In this document: positions 7,442 to 16,749 of the stretch, in pieces
How the letters are laid out: every line of letters begins with the position of its first letter
Position numbering within the stretch: the first letter of the stretch is position 1
Assembly (NCBI GenBank): GCA_902168085.1
Contig: CABHOP010000001.1
Location: 1 to 36,068 of the forward strand
Source: an uncultured Bacteroides sp.
GTDB taxonomy: Bacteria; Bacteroidota; Bacteroidia; Chitinophagales; Chitinophagaceae
Length of the DNA: 36,068 nucleotides
Reading direction: 5' to 3'
Position numbers and translations under genes: made by a program
Notes under the pieces: model-generated
The model's database searches: none
The model's input: only the letters and a program-made list of their open reading frames with translations
What the model was told of the DNA's origin: nothing

Positions 7442-9098
7442 ATTTTTTAGCAATACGTACCCGTTTTATATCTATCAGGTTCATAGGGTTGGCACTGAAA
7501 CCTGAAATACGGTTTTGTGTAAAATGCAGCAGCCTGTCGTAGTATAGCGGTATAACGGGCGCATAGCTCATCACCAGGCTATCCATGCGTTGGTACATTT
7601 GCCACCTGGCCGTGTCCGGCAGGTTCAGGCTTTCGGCATACCATTTATTGAAGGTACTGTTGTTAAACCTGGTATAGTTGGGCGGTGCCGGAAAATCACC
7701 GTTGAAGAAAACAAGGTAAGTTTCCGCATCCGGATAGTCGGCTATCCACTGTGCACGAAACATAGGTACTTCAGAGCGCGACATCTGTTGTTTCAGGAAA
7801 TTAGGTTGTATGATTTCTACATTCAGGCGTATGCCCACTTCTTGTAGCTGCGTGGCAATGAAGTTGATAATATCACTCCAGTTATCGGGTGTTAATATAG
7901 TAATGGGCGGCAGTCCTTTTCCATTAGGGTAGCCTGCCTTCGCCAGCAACTCCAATGCTTTGGCGGGGTTGTACCTGAAACCATACCTGCCACTGCTATC
8001 GAAAGCCGGCATACCTGCCGGTATAAAGCCCGATGTGGCTGGCATTACCACGCCATTGCGAAAGTAAGTAGCTATCTTTTGCCTGTCTATAGCATAATTG
8101 ATGGCTTGCCTTACCAAAGGGTTCAACACCGGTGAGCCTTTTACGTGCTTATTATTACTATCTGTCAGGAAGCCGATGTATTCCATATTCAGATAGGTTT
8201 GCTTCGTCATATGGAAGCGGTTGCTGAACTCCTTTTTCAGCTCCCCGTTTTTAGATAGCACCAGGTCTTTGAACGAACCATCGATATTATTTACAAAATC
8301 TACCTTCCCTTGCAGGAACAGCAGAAATTCTGTGGCCTTGCTATCTACAAACGTAGCCTGCACCGCAGAAAGATAGGGTAGTTGATTCCCTGCACTATCT
8401 CGTTCCCAGTAGTGTGGGTTGCGGTGCAGTACCAATACACTCCCTTCGTCCCAGTATTTAAATTGAAACGGCCCTGTACCACATGGGTGCGAGCGGAAGT
8501 CCTTGCCCCACTTTTCTACTACTTCATGCGGCACCACACTGCAATAAGGCATGCTCAATATTTCGGGCAGCGGGCGAAAGGGGGCTTTCAGGCGAATGAG
8601 CAGGGTGGTATCGTCTATAGCAGTAAAGGGTTCATTGTCTGCTACGCGGTCGTTAAATATCCAGGCACCGGGCGATGCTACCTTTGGGTCTATAATACGA
8701 TTAAAACTATATACCACATCTGCTGCTGTCATCACTCTGCCTTTACCACCGGGAAACTCCCGGGCATCATGAAAATAAACATCGTTGCGGAGGTAAAAGC
8801 GGTACTCCAGGCCATCCGCACTCACCTCCCATCTTTTAGCCAGGCTGGGTGCCAGGTGCAGGTTGTTATCAGTTTCCACCAGGGTATTATATATCATATG
8901 GTCGCTCCACATGGTATACAGGTCTTTAGCAAAGGCCGGGTCTATAGATTCCAACGTACCACTGGAAAAGTTGAGGTAGAAAGTGTTATCCCTGCTTTCT
9001 TTTACATTACTGTTACAGGCGCTGAACATAGCCATGCCTGCTATCAGTAGCAACTTGCATATGACCTGCCGGTTGTTAAAAAAGCGAGATAACCCCAT
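7440..9098 (-). CDS. ABC transporter substrate-binding lipoprotein, peptide type (SBP_bac_5)
   Basis: 552 residues from the preferred ATG at 9098. The frame extends to an ATG at 9152, but only the 9098 start places the basic n-region (MGLSRFFNNRQVICK) correctly ahead of the hydrophobic core and lipobox F-S-A-C (Cys28). Family-5 features are the 'GTLESIDPAFAKD...MIYNTLVE' start, 'LAPSLAKRWEVSADGLEYRF', 'TAADVVYSFNRI', 'HPCGTGPFQF' and 'NPLVRQAINYAIDRQKIATY'. Members bind oligo- or dipeptides (sometimes nickel or sugars) and hand them to an ABC importer. No permease or ATPase gene is adjacent, so it is either an orphan binding protein or works with a distant transporter. It is divergent from pdxJ across a 54-bp spacer. 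Confidence 0.88.
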   Translation of the reverse strand: MGLSRFFNNRQVICKLLLIAGMAMFSACNSNVKESRDNTFYLNFSSGTLESIDPAFAKDLYTMWSDHMIYNTLVETDNNLHLAPSLAKRWEVSADGLEYRFYLRNDVYFHDAREFPGGKGRVMTAADVVYSFNRIIDPKVASPGAWIFNDRVADNEPFTAIDDTTLLIRLKAPFRPLPEILSMPYCSVVPHEVVEKWGKDFRSHPCGTGPFQFKYWDEGSVLVLHRNPHYWERDSAGNQLPYLSAVQATFVDSKATEFLLFLQGKVDFVNNIDGSFKDLVLSKNGELKKEFSNRFHMTKQTYLNMEYIGFLTDSNNKHVKGSPVLNPLVRQAINYAIDRQKIATYFRNGVVMPATSGFIPAGMPAFDSSGRYGFRYNPAKALELLAKAGYPNGKGLPPITILTPDNWSDIINFIATQLQEVGIRLNVEIIQPNFLKQQMSRSEVPMFRAQWIADYPDAETYLVFFNGDFPAPPNYTRFNNSTFNKWYAESLNLPDTARWQMYQRMDSLVMSYAPVIPLYYDRLLHFTQNRISGFSANPMNLIDIKRVRIAKK

Positions 9099-9128
9099 GT
9101 TAGCTGCAAAATAAACTGAAATGCGCAT

Positions 9129-9136
9129 TAATTTTG
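9129..9136 (+). promoter_or_regulatory. Putative -7 box of the pdxJ promoter
   Basis: TAATTTTG matches TAnnTTTG and lies 16 nt before the pdxJ ATG. No TTG is found at the ideal -33 spacing. Confidence 0.45.
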
Positions 9137-9152
9137 ACGAAACGACCGGCAT

Positions 9153-9872
9153 ATGGCAACAAAGCTTTCAGTAAACATCAATAAAATAGCTACCCTGCGT
9201 AATAGCCGCGGTGGTGATAATCCCAGCGTTCTGAAAGCTGCTATTGATTGCCAGCGCTTTGGTGCAGATGGCATTACGGTGCATCCCCGCCCCGACGAGC
9301 GCCATATCCGCTACAGCGATGTGCGTGAAATAAAACCGATTATTACGACAGAGTTTAATATTGAAGGCAATCCGCTGGAAGACAAGTTCGTTGACTTGGT
9401 ATTAGAAACGCTGCCTACGCAGGTAACGCTCGTTCCCGATGATCCGGGCCAGTTGACTTCCAATCACGGATGGGATACGATAGGGAAGGCCGATTACCTG
9501 AAGCGTATTATTGCTGTATTTAAAAATGCAGGGATACGGGTTTCCATCTTTGTAGACCCTGTTGCCGAACTGGTGACTGCTGCAGCAGACACAGGTACAG
9601 ATAGAGTAGAGCTGTATACGGAAGCCTATGCGAAACAATATCATATAAATAAGGACGCAGCTATATTCGACTATATAAAAGCGGCGAATGCCGCTGCTGC
9701 AAAAGGGTTGGGCCTTAACGCAGGCCACGACCTCGACTTACATAATCTTAAATTCTTTGCATCTTCCATTCCAAACCTTGAGGAAGTATCTATTGGCCAT
9801 GCATTGATATCGGATGCTATTTATTATGGGCTGGAAAACACTATTCAGTTGTATAAAAGGCAATTGTTATAG
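9153..9872 (+). CDS. pdxJ: Pyridoxine 5'-phosphate synthase
   Basis: 239 residues, the normal length. PdxJ condenses 1-deoxy-D-xylulose 5-phosphate with 3-amino-2-oxopropyl phosphate to make pyridoxine 5'-phosphate, the last ring-forming step of DXP-dependent vitamin B6 synthesis in the cytoplasm. Family motifs are intact: '[16 protein letters not shown]', '[12 protein letters not shown]' (His44, Arg46, His51), 'EFNIEGNP' (Glu71, corresponding to catalytic Glu72 of the E. coli enzyme), '[10 protein letters not shown]' (Glu153), '[12 protein letters not shown]' (His192) and the phosphate-binding '[10 protein letters not shown]'. The ATG at 9153 is immediately downstream of the -7 box. No other B6 gene is adjacent. 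Confidence 0.97.
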   Translation: MATKLSVNINKIATLRNSRGGDNPSVLKAAIDCQRFGADGITVHPRPDERHIRYSDVREIKPIITTEFNIEGNPLEDKFVDLVLETLPTQVTLVPDDPGQLTSNHGWDTIGKADYLKRIIAVFKNAGIRVSIFVDPVAELVTAAADTGTDRVELYTEAYAKQYHINKDAAIFDYIKAANAAAAKGLGLNAGHDLDLHNLKFFASSIPNLEEVSIGHALISDAIYYGLENTIQLYKRQLL

Positions 9873-9884
9873 ATTACTAACAGT

Positions 9885-10019
9885 TTTTCAACAATTTTTA
9901 GATTGACGCTATTTTGCTTATCTGTTGATATGCAAACGTTTAGCCTGTTGTCTAATTTTCAGGTTATTAAAATATCAACTTTTCCACATTTGATGTCAAA
10001 TCCTCACAGCTTATCCACA
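9885..10019. other. Cluster of DnaA-box-like 9-mers in an AT-rich intergenic region (possible origin or DnaA-controlled region)
   Basis: Within 135 bp between pdxJ and the giant adhesin gene are one perfect DnaA box TTATCCACA (10011-10019) and four near matches: TTTTCCACA (9980-9988), TTTTCAACA (9885-9893), ATATCAACA on the minus strand (9923-9931) and ATATCAACT (9972-9980). The surrounding sequence is very AT-rich, with T runs that could serve as an unwinding element. There is no dnaA gene or obvious strand-bias switch here, so the origin reading is speculative. Confidence 0.3.
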
Positions 10020-10026
10020 ATTTGAT

Positions 10027-10034
10027 TACATTTG
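10027..10034 (+). promoter_or_regulatory. Putative -7 box for the giant adhesin gene, with structured leader
   Basis: TACATTTG matches TAnnTTTG. Transcription starting near 10041 would give a leader of about 80 nt. Its first bases, TGCAATA (10041-10047), can pair with TATTGCA (10085-10091), extended inside by ACG/CGT, so the leader may fold. No -33 TTG at ideal spacing. Confidence 0.4.
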
Positions 10035-10121
10035 CACCATTGCAATATATACACGTGTCCCTGAGAGAGCTAAATGACCGTATGTATTGCATGAGAGATT
10101 TCTAACTAATATATGTAACTT

Positions 10122-13100
10122 ATGAACAGGTACCTATACGCATTATTGTGTATAAGCCTTGGATTTTTATTACCAGCTGTTGCCAAAGCCCAGGCACCAG
10201 TTGCTGGTTTTACGTCCAATATCACTTCAGGTTGTGCCCCCATCCTGGTTAACTTTACTGATAATAGTACGAACTCCCCTACCTCTTGGTATTGGGACCT
10301 TGGTAACGGTACCACTTCTACTATACAAAATCCTTCCACCACGTATATCACAGCCGGTTCTTATACTGTATCGCTGACGGTTACCAATGCAAGCGGTACG
10401 AATACCCGCACGGTTACCAACTACATTACGGTGGCTGCCAGTCCCTTAGTAGCATTCACTGCCGACTCTACGCCATCCTGCACCTTACCACGTACTATCA
10501 GCTTTACCAATAATTCGGTTCCCGGTGGTTCCGGTACTACCACCTACCTATGGGATTTTGGCGATGGTAATACCTCAACAGCAGCCAACCCGTCGCACAC
10601 CTATACAGCTACGGGCAACTATACAGTTACGTTGCTGGTTACAAATGGCAATGGTTGCTCACGCTCTTTGTCTAAAACCAACTATATACGCATAGGCACT
10701 AAACCGATATCCGGTTTCAGCGCCAGCAACAGGTTTGGCTGCACGCCCCCGCTTACTACCAACTTTACCAGTACTTCCATAGGCGCTACGTCCTACTACT
10801 GGAACTTTGGTGACGGCAACAGCTCAACGGCTCAAAATCCATCGCATACTTATACTACTACAGGTAGCTTCAGGGTATATCATGTAGCTACCAATAGCTT
10901 AGGTTGCACAGATACCATCGGGCAGAACGATTTTGTGAGTATAGGCCGGCCCACAGCAGCATTCACTGTCGCCAGCACCGTGTGTGCAGGTAACACACTT
11001 AGTTTTACGAATACTTCTACCCCTTCGGGTTCGCTAACCTATTCATGGGATTTTGGTGATGCCACCGGCTCAAGTGCACCAAGTCCTTCCAAAACATACA
11101 CTGTTGCAGGCACCTATACGGTACGCCTGATAGCTTCAAACGGTACCTGCTATGATACCGCTTATCGCACAGTTACAGTAAATGCCCGCCCGACAGCGCA
11201 GTTTACTGCTTCACCCACATCAGGTTGCGCAGTACCATTTACTACTGCTTTCTCTAATACATCTACCGGTGCTACCGCTTATGCATGGACTTTTGGTGAC
11301 GGCAATACATCTACCGCTACCAGCCCGTCGAATACCTATACCAACCTGGGCACATACAATGTAAGGCTGATAGCTACCAATGCAGCAGGCTGTGCCGATA
11401 CGCTACGTCGTAATAATTATATCAGCATTCAGGCACCTACCGCTACTATAACTACCGGTGCATATAACGGTTGCATACCCGCAACTATCAACTTTACTGC
11501 TAATGTTACTACCAGTATCCCTGTTAGCAATTACAGCTGGAATTTTGGTGATGGCAGCAGTACGGTAAGCTGTGCTACCTGTTCTACACAATCGCATACT
11601 TATACGGTAGCCGGTACTTATACGGTAACACTCACATATACCACAGGTACAGGGTGTACTTATACAAGAACCACTACGGTAAGTGTAAATACAAAACCAA
11701 CTGCGGGCTTTACGGCTTCGCCTGTAAGCCTGTGCCCTGAAACACCGGTAGCATTTACCAATACTTCTACGGGTGCCGGCTCTTATGTATGGTACTTTGG
11801 TGATGGCAATACATCAGCAGCTACCAATCCTACCTATACGGCTTATGAACATGGCACCTATACGGTAACGCTGGTTGCCAATAATAATGGTTGCCGCGAT
11901 ACATTCACACGCAGCAATTACATTACGGTTTATCCCCCAAGGGCCAATTTCACAGTTGCATACAATTGTAATAACCGCCGTCAAATCACAGTAACGGACG
12001 CTTCCATAGGTGCTTCTACTTCTTACTGGGATTTTGGTGATGGTACTACATCTACACAAAACGGCGGCAGTATAACACATACCTATGCTGCTTATGGCAC
12101 TTACACCATCACACTGGGTGTGTACAACAGTACTTATGGCTGTACGGATACATTGAGGCGCACGGTAAACCTGCAACCCCTGGATGCAAACTTTTCTGCC
12201 CTCGATACTACTTTGTGTAAGAATACACCTACTACGTTTATCGCTACGGCAAGCTCCATAATCGCCACCTACAATTGGGATTTTGGAAGTGGTTCCAATA
12301 CTTCAACTTCAAATGTCGCATCTGAATATTTTAGTACTGGTGGCATTTATACAGTCAGGCTGATAGTAACGGATGTAAATGGTTGCCGTGATACAATGAC
12401 CCGCTCTAACTATATAAAGGTAGGCGCGCCGAATGTAAGCTTCACAGGCACCCCTACTACCGGTTGCTTGCCCATTACTGTAAACTTTACAGATAACAGT
12501 ACGGCAACGGGTGGCTTCAGTATCGCCAATCGTACATGGAGTTTCGGCACCGGCAGCCCAACATCTACTACAAGCACCACAATATCTAACACATATACAA
12601 CCGCAGGTACGTATTCTGTAAAGCTGGTAATTACCGATGATAACGGTTGTAAAGATTCGCTGACACGCAATTCTTATGTTGTAGCCAGCAAACCTGTGGC
12701 GCAATTCACAACCAATGATACCAATATTTGCATCGGGCAGAATCTAAGCGTCAATAACACATCTACAGGCAATACCATTACAAGTGTATGGCATTGGGGC
12801 GATGCCACCACATCTACGGGGGCTAATCCTACGCATGCATACACAGCAAGCGGCAACTACACTATCAAACTGGTAGTGACCGATATGTACGGCTGTAAAG
12901 ATTCGGTTACCAAAAACGCTATGATACAAGTAAATAAACCTGTTGTAGCGTTTTCGTTAAGCGATACGGCTGCTAACTGCCCGCCATTGGCCGTTACTAT
13001 GACCAATGCTTCTACAGGTGCAGTTTCCTACAACTGGACTTTTGGTAACAATAGTTATTCTTCTATAACAAATCCGTCTACGCTTTATACCTATCCGGGT

Positions 13101-16100
13101 ATCTATTCTGTAAAACTGGTTGCAACCAGTTCTGCAGGTTGTAAGGATTCGCTTACTAAAACAGTAAGGGTAGATGGCCCTACGGGTACATTCAGCTATT
13201 CGCCGGTTACAGGGTGTAATCCGCTGACGGTAACCTTTACCGCTACCAGCAATAATGCTACATCCTATATATGGGATATGAGCAACGGCTTTACGCAAAC
13301 CACATCTAATACATCTTACTCTTATACATATACCCAAAGCGGTATGTATGTGCCCAAACTGATATTAAGTGACGGTGCATCTTGTCTGGTGCCCATACAG
13401 GGTCTGGATACGGTTAAGGTAGATTACATGGATGCTGACTTCAGCTTTACGCCGAATAACTTATGTAATTCAGGTATGGTAAACTTTACGGATACGGTGT
13501 ATAATACATTGAGTGCTTTAAGTACACGCAGCTGGAACTTCGGTGACGGTAATACCAGTAGCGCTCATAACCCTTCGCATACGTACACGGCACCCGGTAC
13601 TTATTCAGTAAGACTGATAATGACCAATACCCGTGGTTGTAGCGATACTATTACTAAAACAGTAACGATACATGCCAATCCTGCTGTAAGCGGTGGCCCG
13701 TCACAAGCTATTTGCGCCGGAAGTACCACGCCTGTAACGCTGAGCGTAACAGGGGCTTCTACCTATGTATGGTCTCCTGCTGCAGGCTTGTCTTGCAGCA
13801 CTTGTGCCAATCCTACTGTATTGCCAACAGCTACTACTACATATATAGTAACCGGTACCGATACCAATGGTTGTACGGATACAGGTAAGGTGGTAGTTAC
13901 AGTTAATCCGCTGCCAACAGTTGCGGCAGGTAACGATGTGACTATTTGCAATGGTGTATCTGCAACCTTAGGTGCTACAGGTGCTACCAGTTATGTATGG
14001 ACACCCGCAGGCACGCTTTCCTGCAGCACATGTGCTGCACCGGTAGCCAATCCTACTGCAACAACTACATATATAGTAACCGGTACAGACGCCAATGGCT
14101 GTACCGATACCGGTGCAGTAACGGTAAATGTGAGCAACCTGCCAACGGTGAGTGCAGGTAGCAACGTTACCATATGTGCCGGCAGCAGCACTACGCTGAA
14201 TGCAACAGGTGCTACTTCATATACATGGAGCCCTGCAACAGGGTTGTCTTGTACAGGCTGCGCCAGCCCAGTGGCTTCACCGACAACAACAACTACTTAC
14301 ACAGTTACAGGCTCAGGTACTGCAGGCTGTTCCAATACAGCAACGGTTACAGTGACGGTTAACCCACGCCCTACCGTAGGTGCCGGTGCCAATCGCGCAA
14401 TCTGTATAGGCAGCAGCACTACGCTGAATGCAACCGGCGCTGCCTCATATACGTGGACGCCTGCAACCGGCTTATCATGTACTTCATGTGCCAGTCCGGT
14501 AGCTACCCCAACTACTACTACAACTTATACCGTAACAGGCCAGGATGCTAACGGCTGTACCAATACTGCAACAGTCACAGTCACAGTAAATCCTTTACCT
14601 AATGTAACAGCCACAGGCGGTACATCCATATGTGCCGGCAGCAGCACTACCATTAATGGTAACGGCGCTGCTACCTATGTGTGGACACCTGCAACAGGTT
14701 TATCGTGCACTTCATGTACCAGCCCGGTAGCTACGCCCACCGGCACCACTACTTATATAGTAACGGGTACCGATGCCAATGGTTGTATAGATACCGGCAG
14801 GATAACGGTAAACGTTAATACCAAGCCTACAGTAAGCGCAGGTACACAAAAATCTATCTGTATCGGTGCATCTACAACACTCACCGCTACAGGTGCGGCT
14901 ACTTATGTATGGACACCTGCAACAGGCTTGTCTTGTACAACCTGTGCATCACCCACTGCCAACCCTGCAACCACCACTACCTATACAGTAGTAGGTACCG
15001 CAGCTAATGGCTGTACGGATACCGACCAGGTACAGGTAATTGTGAATCCGTTGCCTGCGGTAAATGCAGGTACGGACAAAACCATATGTGCCGGTTCAAG
15101 TACCTTCCTGAGTGCGAACGGCGCTGCTACTTATGTGTGGACGCCAGCAACAGGTTTATCTTGCACCACTTGTGCCGTTCCGGCTGCATCGCCGGCCAAC
15201 ACTACTAACTATATTCTTATAGGCACCGATGTTAATGGCTGTGTAAATACGGATACCGTTAAAGTAACGGTGAACCCGATCCCTGACATTATTGTCAGCA
15301 GTTCAGCATCTGTAGTATGTAGCGGCGATAATGTACAGTTGAATGTTAGCGGTGCAAATACATATCAGTGGACGCCTATTCTTGGGTTATCATGCAATAC
15401 CTGCAGCAACCCACTAGCTACACCTCCGGCTACCATTACTTATTATGTAGTAGGTAATAGTAACGGTTGTACGGATACAGAGAAAGTAACGATCACTGTA
15501 AGGCCTATACCCAATATCAGTGCAGGCCCCGATAAGATTATATGTGAAGGAAATAGCGATACGCTGACTGCTACAGGCGGTGTAAGCTACCAGTGGGCAC
15601 CGGCATCCAGCCTTAGTTGCAGCAACTGTGCTACAACCGTAGCCAGCCCGCTTACAACTACTACCTACACCGTAACAGGTACAGATGGTGATGGTTGTAA
15701 AGCTACAGATAACGTAACCGTAACGGTCAACCCGTCTCCTGATATCAATGCCGGAGAAGACAAAAAATTGTGTAGTGGCTCTTCGGTACAATTGAATGCT
15801 ACAGGTGGCGTTAGCTATGTATGGAAGCCGGGCACATCTTTATCATGTACAAATTGTCCTGATCCTGTAGCTAATCCTGTCAACACTATTACATATACGG
15901 TAATAGGCAGCGATGCCATTGGCTGCAGCGATTCCGACGAGGTGACCATAACCGTAATAGATAAAGAAGCATTGGTAATAGGCCCCGGCGATAGTATATG
16001 TAAGGGTGAAAGCACAATGCTTTCTGCAAGTGGTGCATCTTCTTACCTGTGGATACCATCTGCCGGCCTGAGTGACCCCACATCGCCCAACCCTACAGCT

Positions 16101-16721
16101 ACGCCTGAAGCCACTACCACCTACAGGCTGGTGGCTAAACAAGGTGATTGCTTTACAGATACGGCTTCCGTAACCATCCTGGTACACGACTTGCCAAAGG
16201 TTGACCTTGGCCCGGACAGGAACATCAGCGGTGGTAGTACCATAGAGCTGATAGCAGAAGGCAATGAAATTGTAAAATATGAATGGACGCCGGCCAACCT
16301 CGTAAGTTGCCAGGATTGTAAGATAGTCAGTACAGCACCTAATAAAACAACGGTTTATACGGTATTGGTGAGCAATGAATTTGGTTGCATGGCAAAAGAT
16401 GAAGTAACAGTCTATGTTAGTTGTGATAAGAGCCAGGTATTTGTTGCCAATACATTCACACCGAATGGTGATGGTGTAAATGATACGTTCTTCCCGCAGG
16501 GTAAAGGACTGAGCAGCGTTAAGAGCTTTAGGGTATATAACAGGTGGGGCGAACTGATGTTTTCAAGAGAAGATATGCCACTAAATAATCCTATGGCAGG
16601 ATGGGATGGTACTTATAAGAGTGTACAATTAAAACCCGATGTGTTTGTATATATAATCAATGCATTTTGTGAATCTGGGGAACCTATAGAGATGAAGGGA
16701 GACATCTCTCTGGTGCGATAA
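10122..16721 (+). CDS. Giant PKD/Ig-like repeat surface adhesin with type B T9SS (gliding motility-associated) C-terminal domain
   Basis: 2199 residues. Signal peptide about 1-23 (cleavage after AKA). Residues ~25-1185 hold 14 PKD domains of ~80-90 residues, recognised by W-x-FGDG-x-(S/T), 'HTYTxxGTYTVxL' and a closing 'N-x-x-G-C'. Units 9-13 have diverged FGDG motifs. Residues ~1186-2100 hold 12 Ig-like units, with core Trp at 1217, 1293, 1369, 1445, 1521, 1597, 1673, 1750, 1825, 1901, 1977 and 2055; eleven carry L/V-S-C-x-x-C. Residues ~2101-2199 are the type B/CHU-like sorting domain ('FTPNGDGVNDTF', 'VYNRWGELMF', 'GWDGTY', 'DVFVYIINAFC'), the signal for T9SS export and surface attachment. 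A PorP/SprF gene follows after 28 nt, the usual arrangement for type B substrates. Likely a cell-surface adhesin or filament; ligand unknown. Confidence 0.92.
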   Translation: MNRYLYALLCISLGFLLPAVAKAQAPVAGFTSNITSGCAPILVNFTDNSTNSPTSWYWDLGNGTTSTIQNPSTTYITAGSYTVSLTVTNASGTNTRTVTNYITVAASPLVAFTADSTPSCTLPRTISFTNNSVPGGSGTTTYLWDFGDGNTSTAANPSHTYTATGNYTVTLLVTNGNGCSRSLSKTNYIRIGTKPISGFSASNRFGCTPPLTTNFTSTSIGATSYYWNFGDGNSSTAQNPSHTYTTTGSFRVYHVATNSLGCTDTIGQNDFVSIGRPTAAFTVASTVCAGNTLSFTNTSTPSGSLTYSWDFGDATGSSAPSPSKTYTVAGTYTVRLIASNGTCYDTAYRTVTVNARPTAQFTASPTSGCAVPFTTAFSNTSTGATAYAWTFGDGNTSTATSPSNTYTNLGTYNVRLIATNAAGCADTLRRNNYISIQAPTATITTGAYNGCIPATINFTANVTTSIPVSNYSWNFGDGSSTVSCATCSTQSHTYTVAGTYTVTLTYTTGTGCTYTRTTTVSVNTKPTAGFTASPVSLCPETPVAFTNTSTGAGSYVWYFGDGNTSAATNPTYTAYEHGTYTVTLVANNNGCRDTFTRSNYITVYPPRANFTVAYNCNNRRQITVTDASIGASTSYWDFGDGTTSTQNGGSITHTYAAYGTYTITLGVYNSTYGCTDTLRRTVNLQPLDANFSALDTTLCKNTPTTFIATASSIIATYNWDFGSGSNTSTSNVASEYFSTGGIYTVRLIVTDVNGCRDTMTRSNYIKVGAPNVSFTGTPTTGCLPITVNFTDNSTATGGFSIANRTWSFGTGSPTSTTSTTISNTYTTAGTYSVKLVITDDNGCKDSLTRNSYVVASKPVAQFTTNDTNICIGQNLSVNNTSTGNTITSVWHWGDATTSTGANPTHAYTASGNYTIKLVVTDMYGCKDSVTKNAMIQVNKPVVAFSLSDTAANCPPLAVTMTNASTGAVSYNWTFGNNSYSSITNPSTLYTYPGIYSVKLVATSSAGCKDSLTKTVRVDGPTGTFSYSPVTGCNPLTVTFTATSNNATSYIWDMSNGFTQTTSNTSYSYTYTQSGMYVPKLILSDGASCLVPIQGLDTVKVDYMDADFSFTPNNLCNSGMVNFTDTVYNTLSALSTRSWNFGDGNTSSAHNPSHTYTAPGTYSVRLIMTNTRGCSDTITKTVTIHANPAVSGGPSQAICAGSTTPVTLSVTGASTYVWSPAAGLSCSTCANPTVLPTATTTYIVTGTDTNGCTDTGKVVVTVNPLPTVAAGNDVTICNGVSATLGATGATSYVWTPAGTLSCSTCAAPVANPTATTTYIVTGTDANGCTDTGAVTVNVSNLPTVSAGSNVTICAGSSTTLNATGATSYTWSPATGLSCTGCASPVASPTTTTTYTVTGSGTAGCSNTATVTVTVNPRPTVGAGANRAICIGSSTTLNATGAASYTWTPATGLSCTSCASPVATPTTTTTYTVTGQDANGCTNTATVTVTVNPLPNVTATGGTSICAGSSTTINGNGAATYVWTPATGLSCTSCTSPVATPTGTTTYIVTGTDANGCIDTGRITVNVNTKPTVSAGTQKSICIGASTTLTATGAATYVWTPATGLSCTTCASPTANPATTTTYTVVGTAANGCTDTDQVQVIVNPLPAVNAGTDKTICAGSSTFLSANGAATYVWTPATGLSCTTCAVPAASPANTTNYILIGTDVNGCVNTDTVKVTVNPIPDIIVSSSASVVCSGDNVQLNVSGANTYQWTPILGLSCNTCSNPLATPPATITYYVVGNSNGCTDTEKVTITVRPIPNISAGPDKIICEGNSDTLTATGGVSYQWAPASSLSCSNCATTVASPLTTTTYTVTGTDGDGCKATDNVTVTVNPSPDINAGEDKKLCSGSSVQLNATGGVSYVWKPGTSLSCTNCPDPVANPVNTITYTVIGSDAIGCSDSDEVTITVIDKEALVIGPGDSICKGESTMLSASGASSYLWIPSAGLSDPTSPNPTATPEATTTYRLVAKQGDCFTDTASVTILVHDLPKVDLGPDRNISGGSTIELIAEGNEIVKYEWTPANLVSCQDCKIVSTAPNKTTVYTVLVSNEFGCMAKDEVTVYVSCDKSQVFVANTFTPNGDGVNDTFFPQGKGLSSVKSFRVYNRWGELMFSREDMPLNNPMAGWDGTYKSVQLKPDVFVYIINAFCESGEPIEMKGDISLVR
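10194..13670 (+). repeat. Tandem PKD-domain coding repeats (14 units)
   Basis: Fourteen successive units within the adhesin gene, each encoding a Trp-x-(Phe/Trp)-Gly-type core and a 'TYTV' strand. The last core Trp is at residue 1138. Unit lengths vary by several codons and DNA identity is moderate, indicating old duplications. Boundaries are approximate. Confidence 0.8.
13680..16421 (+). repeat. Tandem 228-bp coding repeats (12 Ig-like units)
   Basis: The core TGG codon recurs at 13770, 13998, 14226, 14454, 14682, 14910 and 15138, an exact 228-nt (76-codon) period for six intervals. It then falls at 15369, 15594, 15822, 16050 and 16284 (steps of 231, 225, 228, 228 and 234). Units 3 and 4 share a 26-nt identical block (14181-14206 and 14409-14434). 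Outer boundaries are approximate. Confidence 0.9.
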
Positions 16722-16749
16722 GAATATATGTAACTACTAAAAAGATTTT

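Noticed and set aside
8382-9050. 222-codon open frame on the plus strand opposite the substrate-binding protein gene
   Set aside because: Antisense to a gene with clear family motifs, lipobox and normal length; the translated product has no recognisable domain and looks like a codon-structure shadow.
9873-10121. Riboswitch or tRNA in the gap before the adhesin gene
   Set aside because: Only a simple leader hairpin could be drawn; no known riboswitch core or cloverleaf was recognised.
10194-16421. Regular repeats considered as a CRISPR or other non-coding array
   Set aside because: The repeats are in frame, of 228 nt or ~250 nt, and encode PKD/Ig-like domains with conserved protein motifs rather than identical short repeats with unique spacers.
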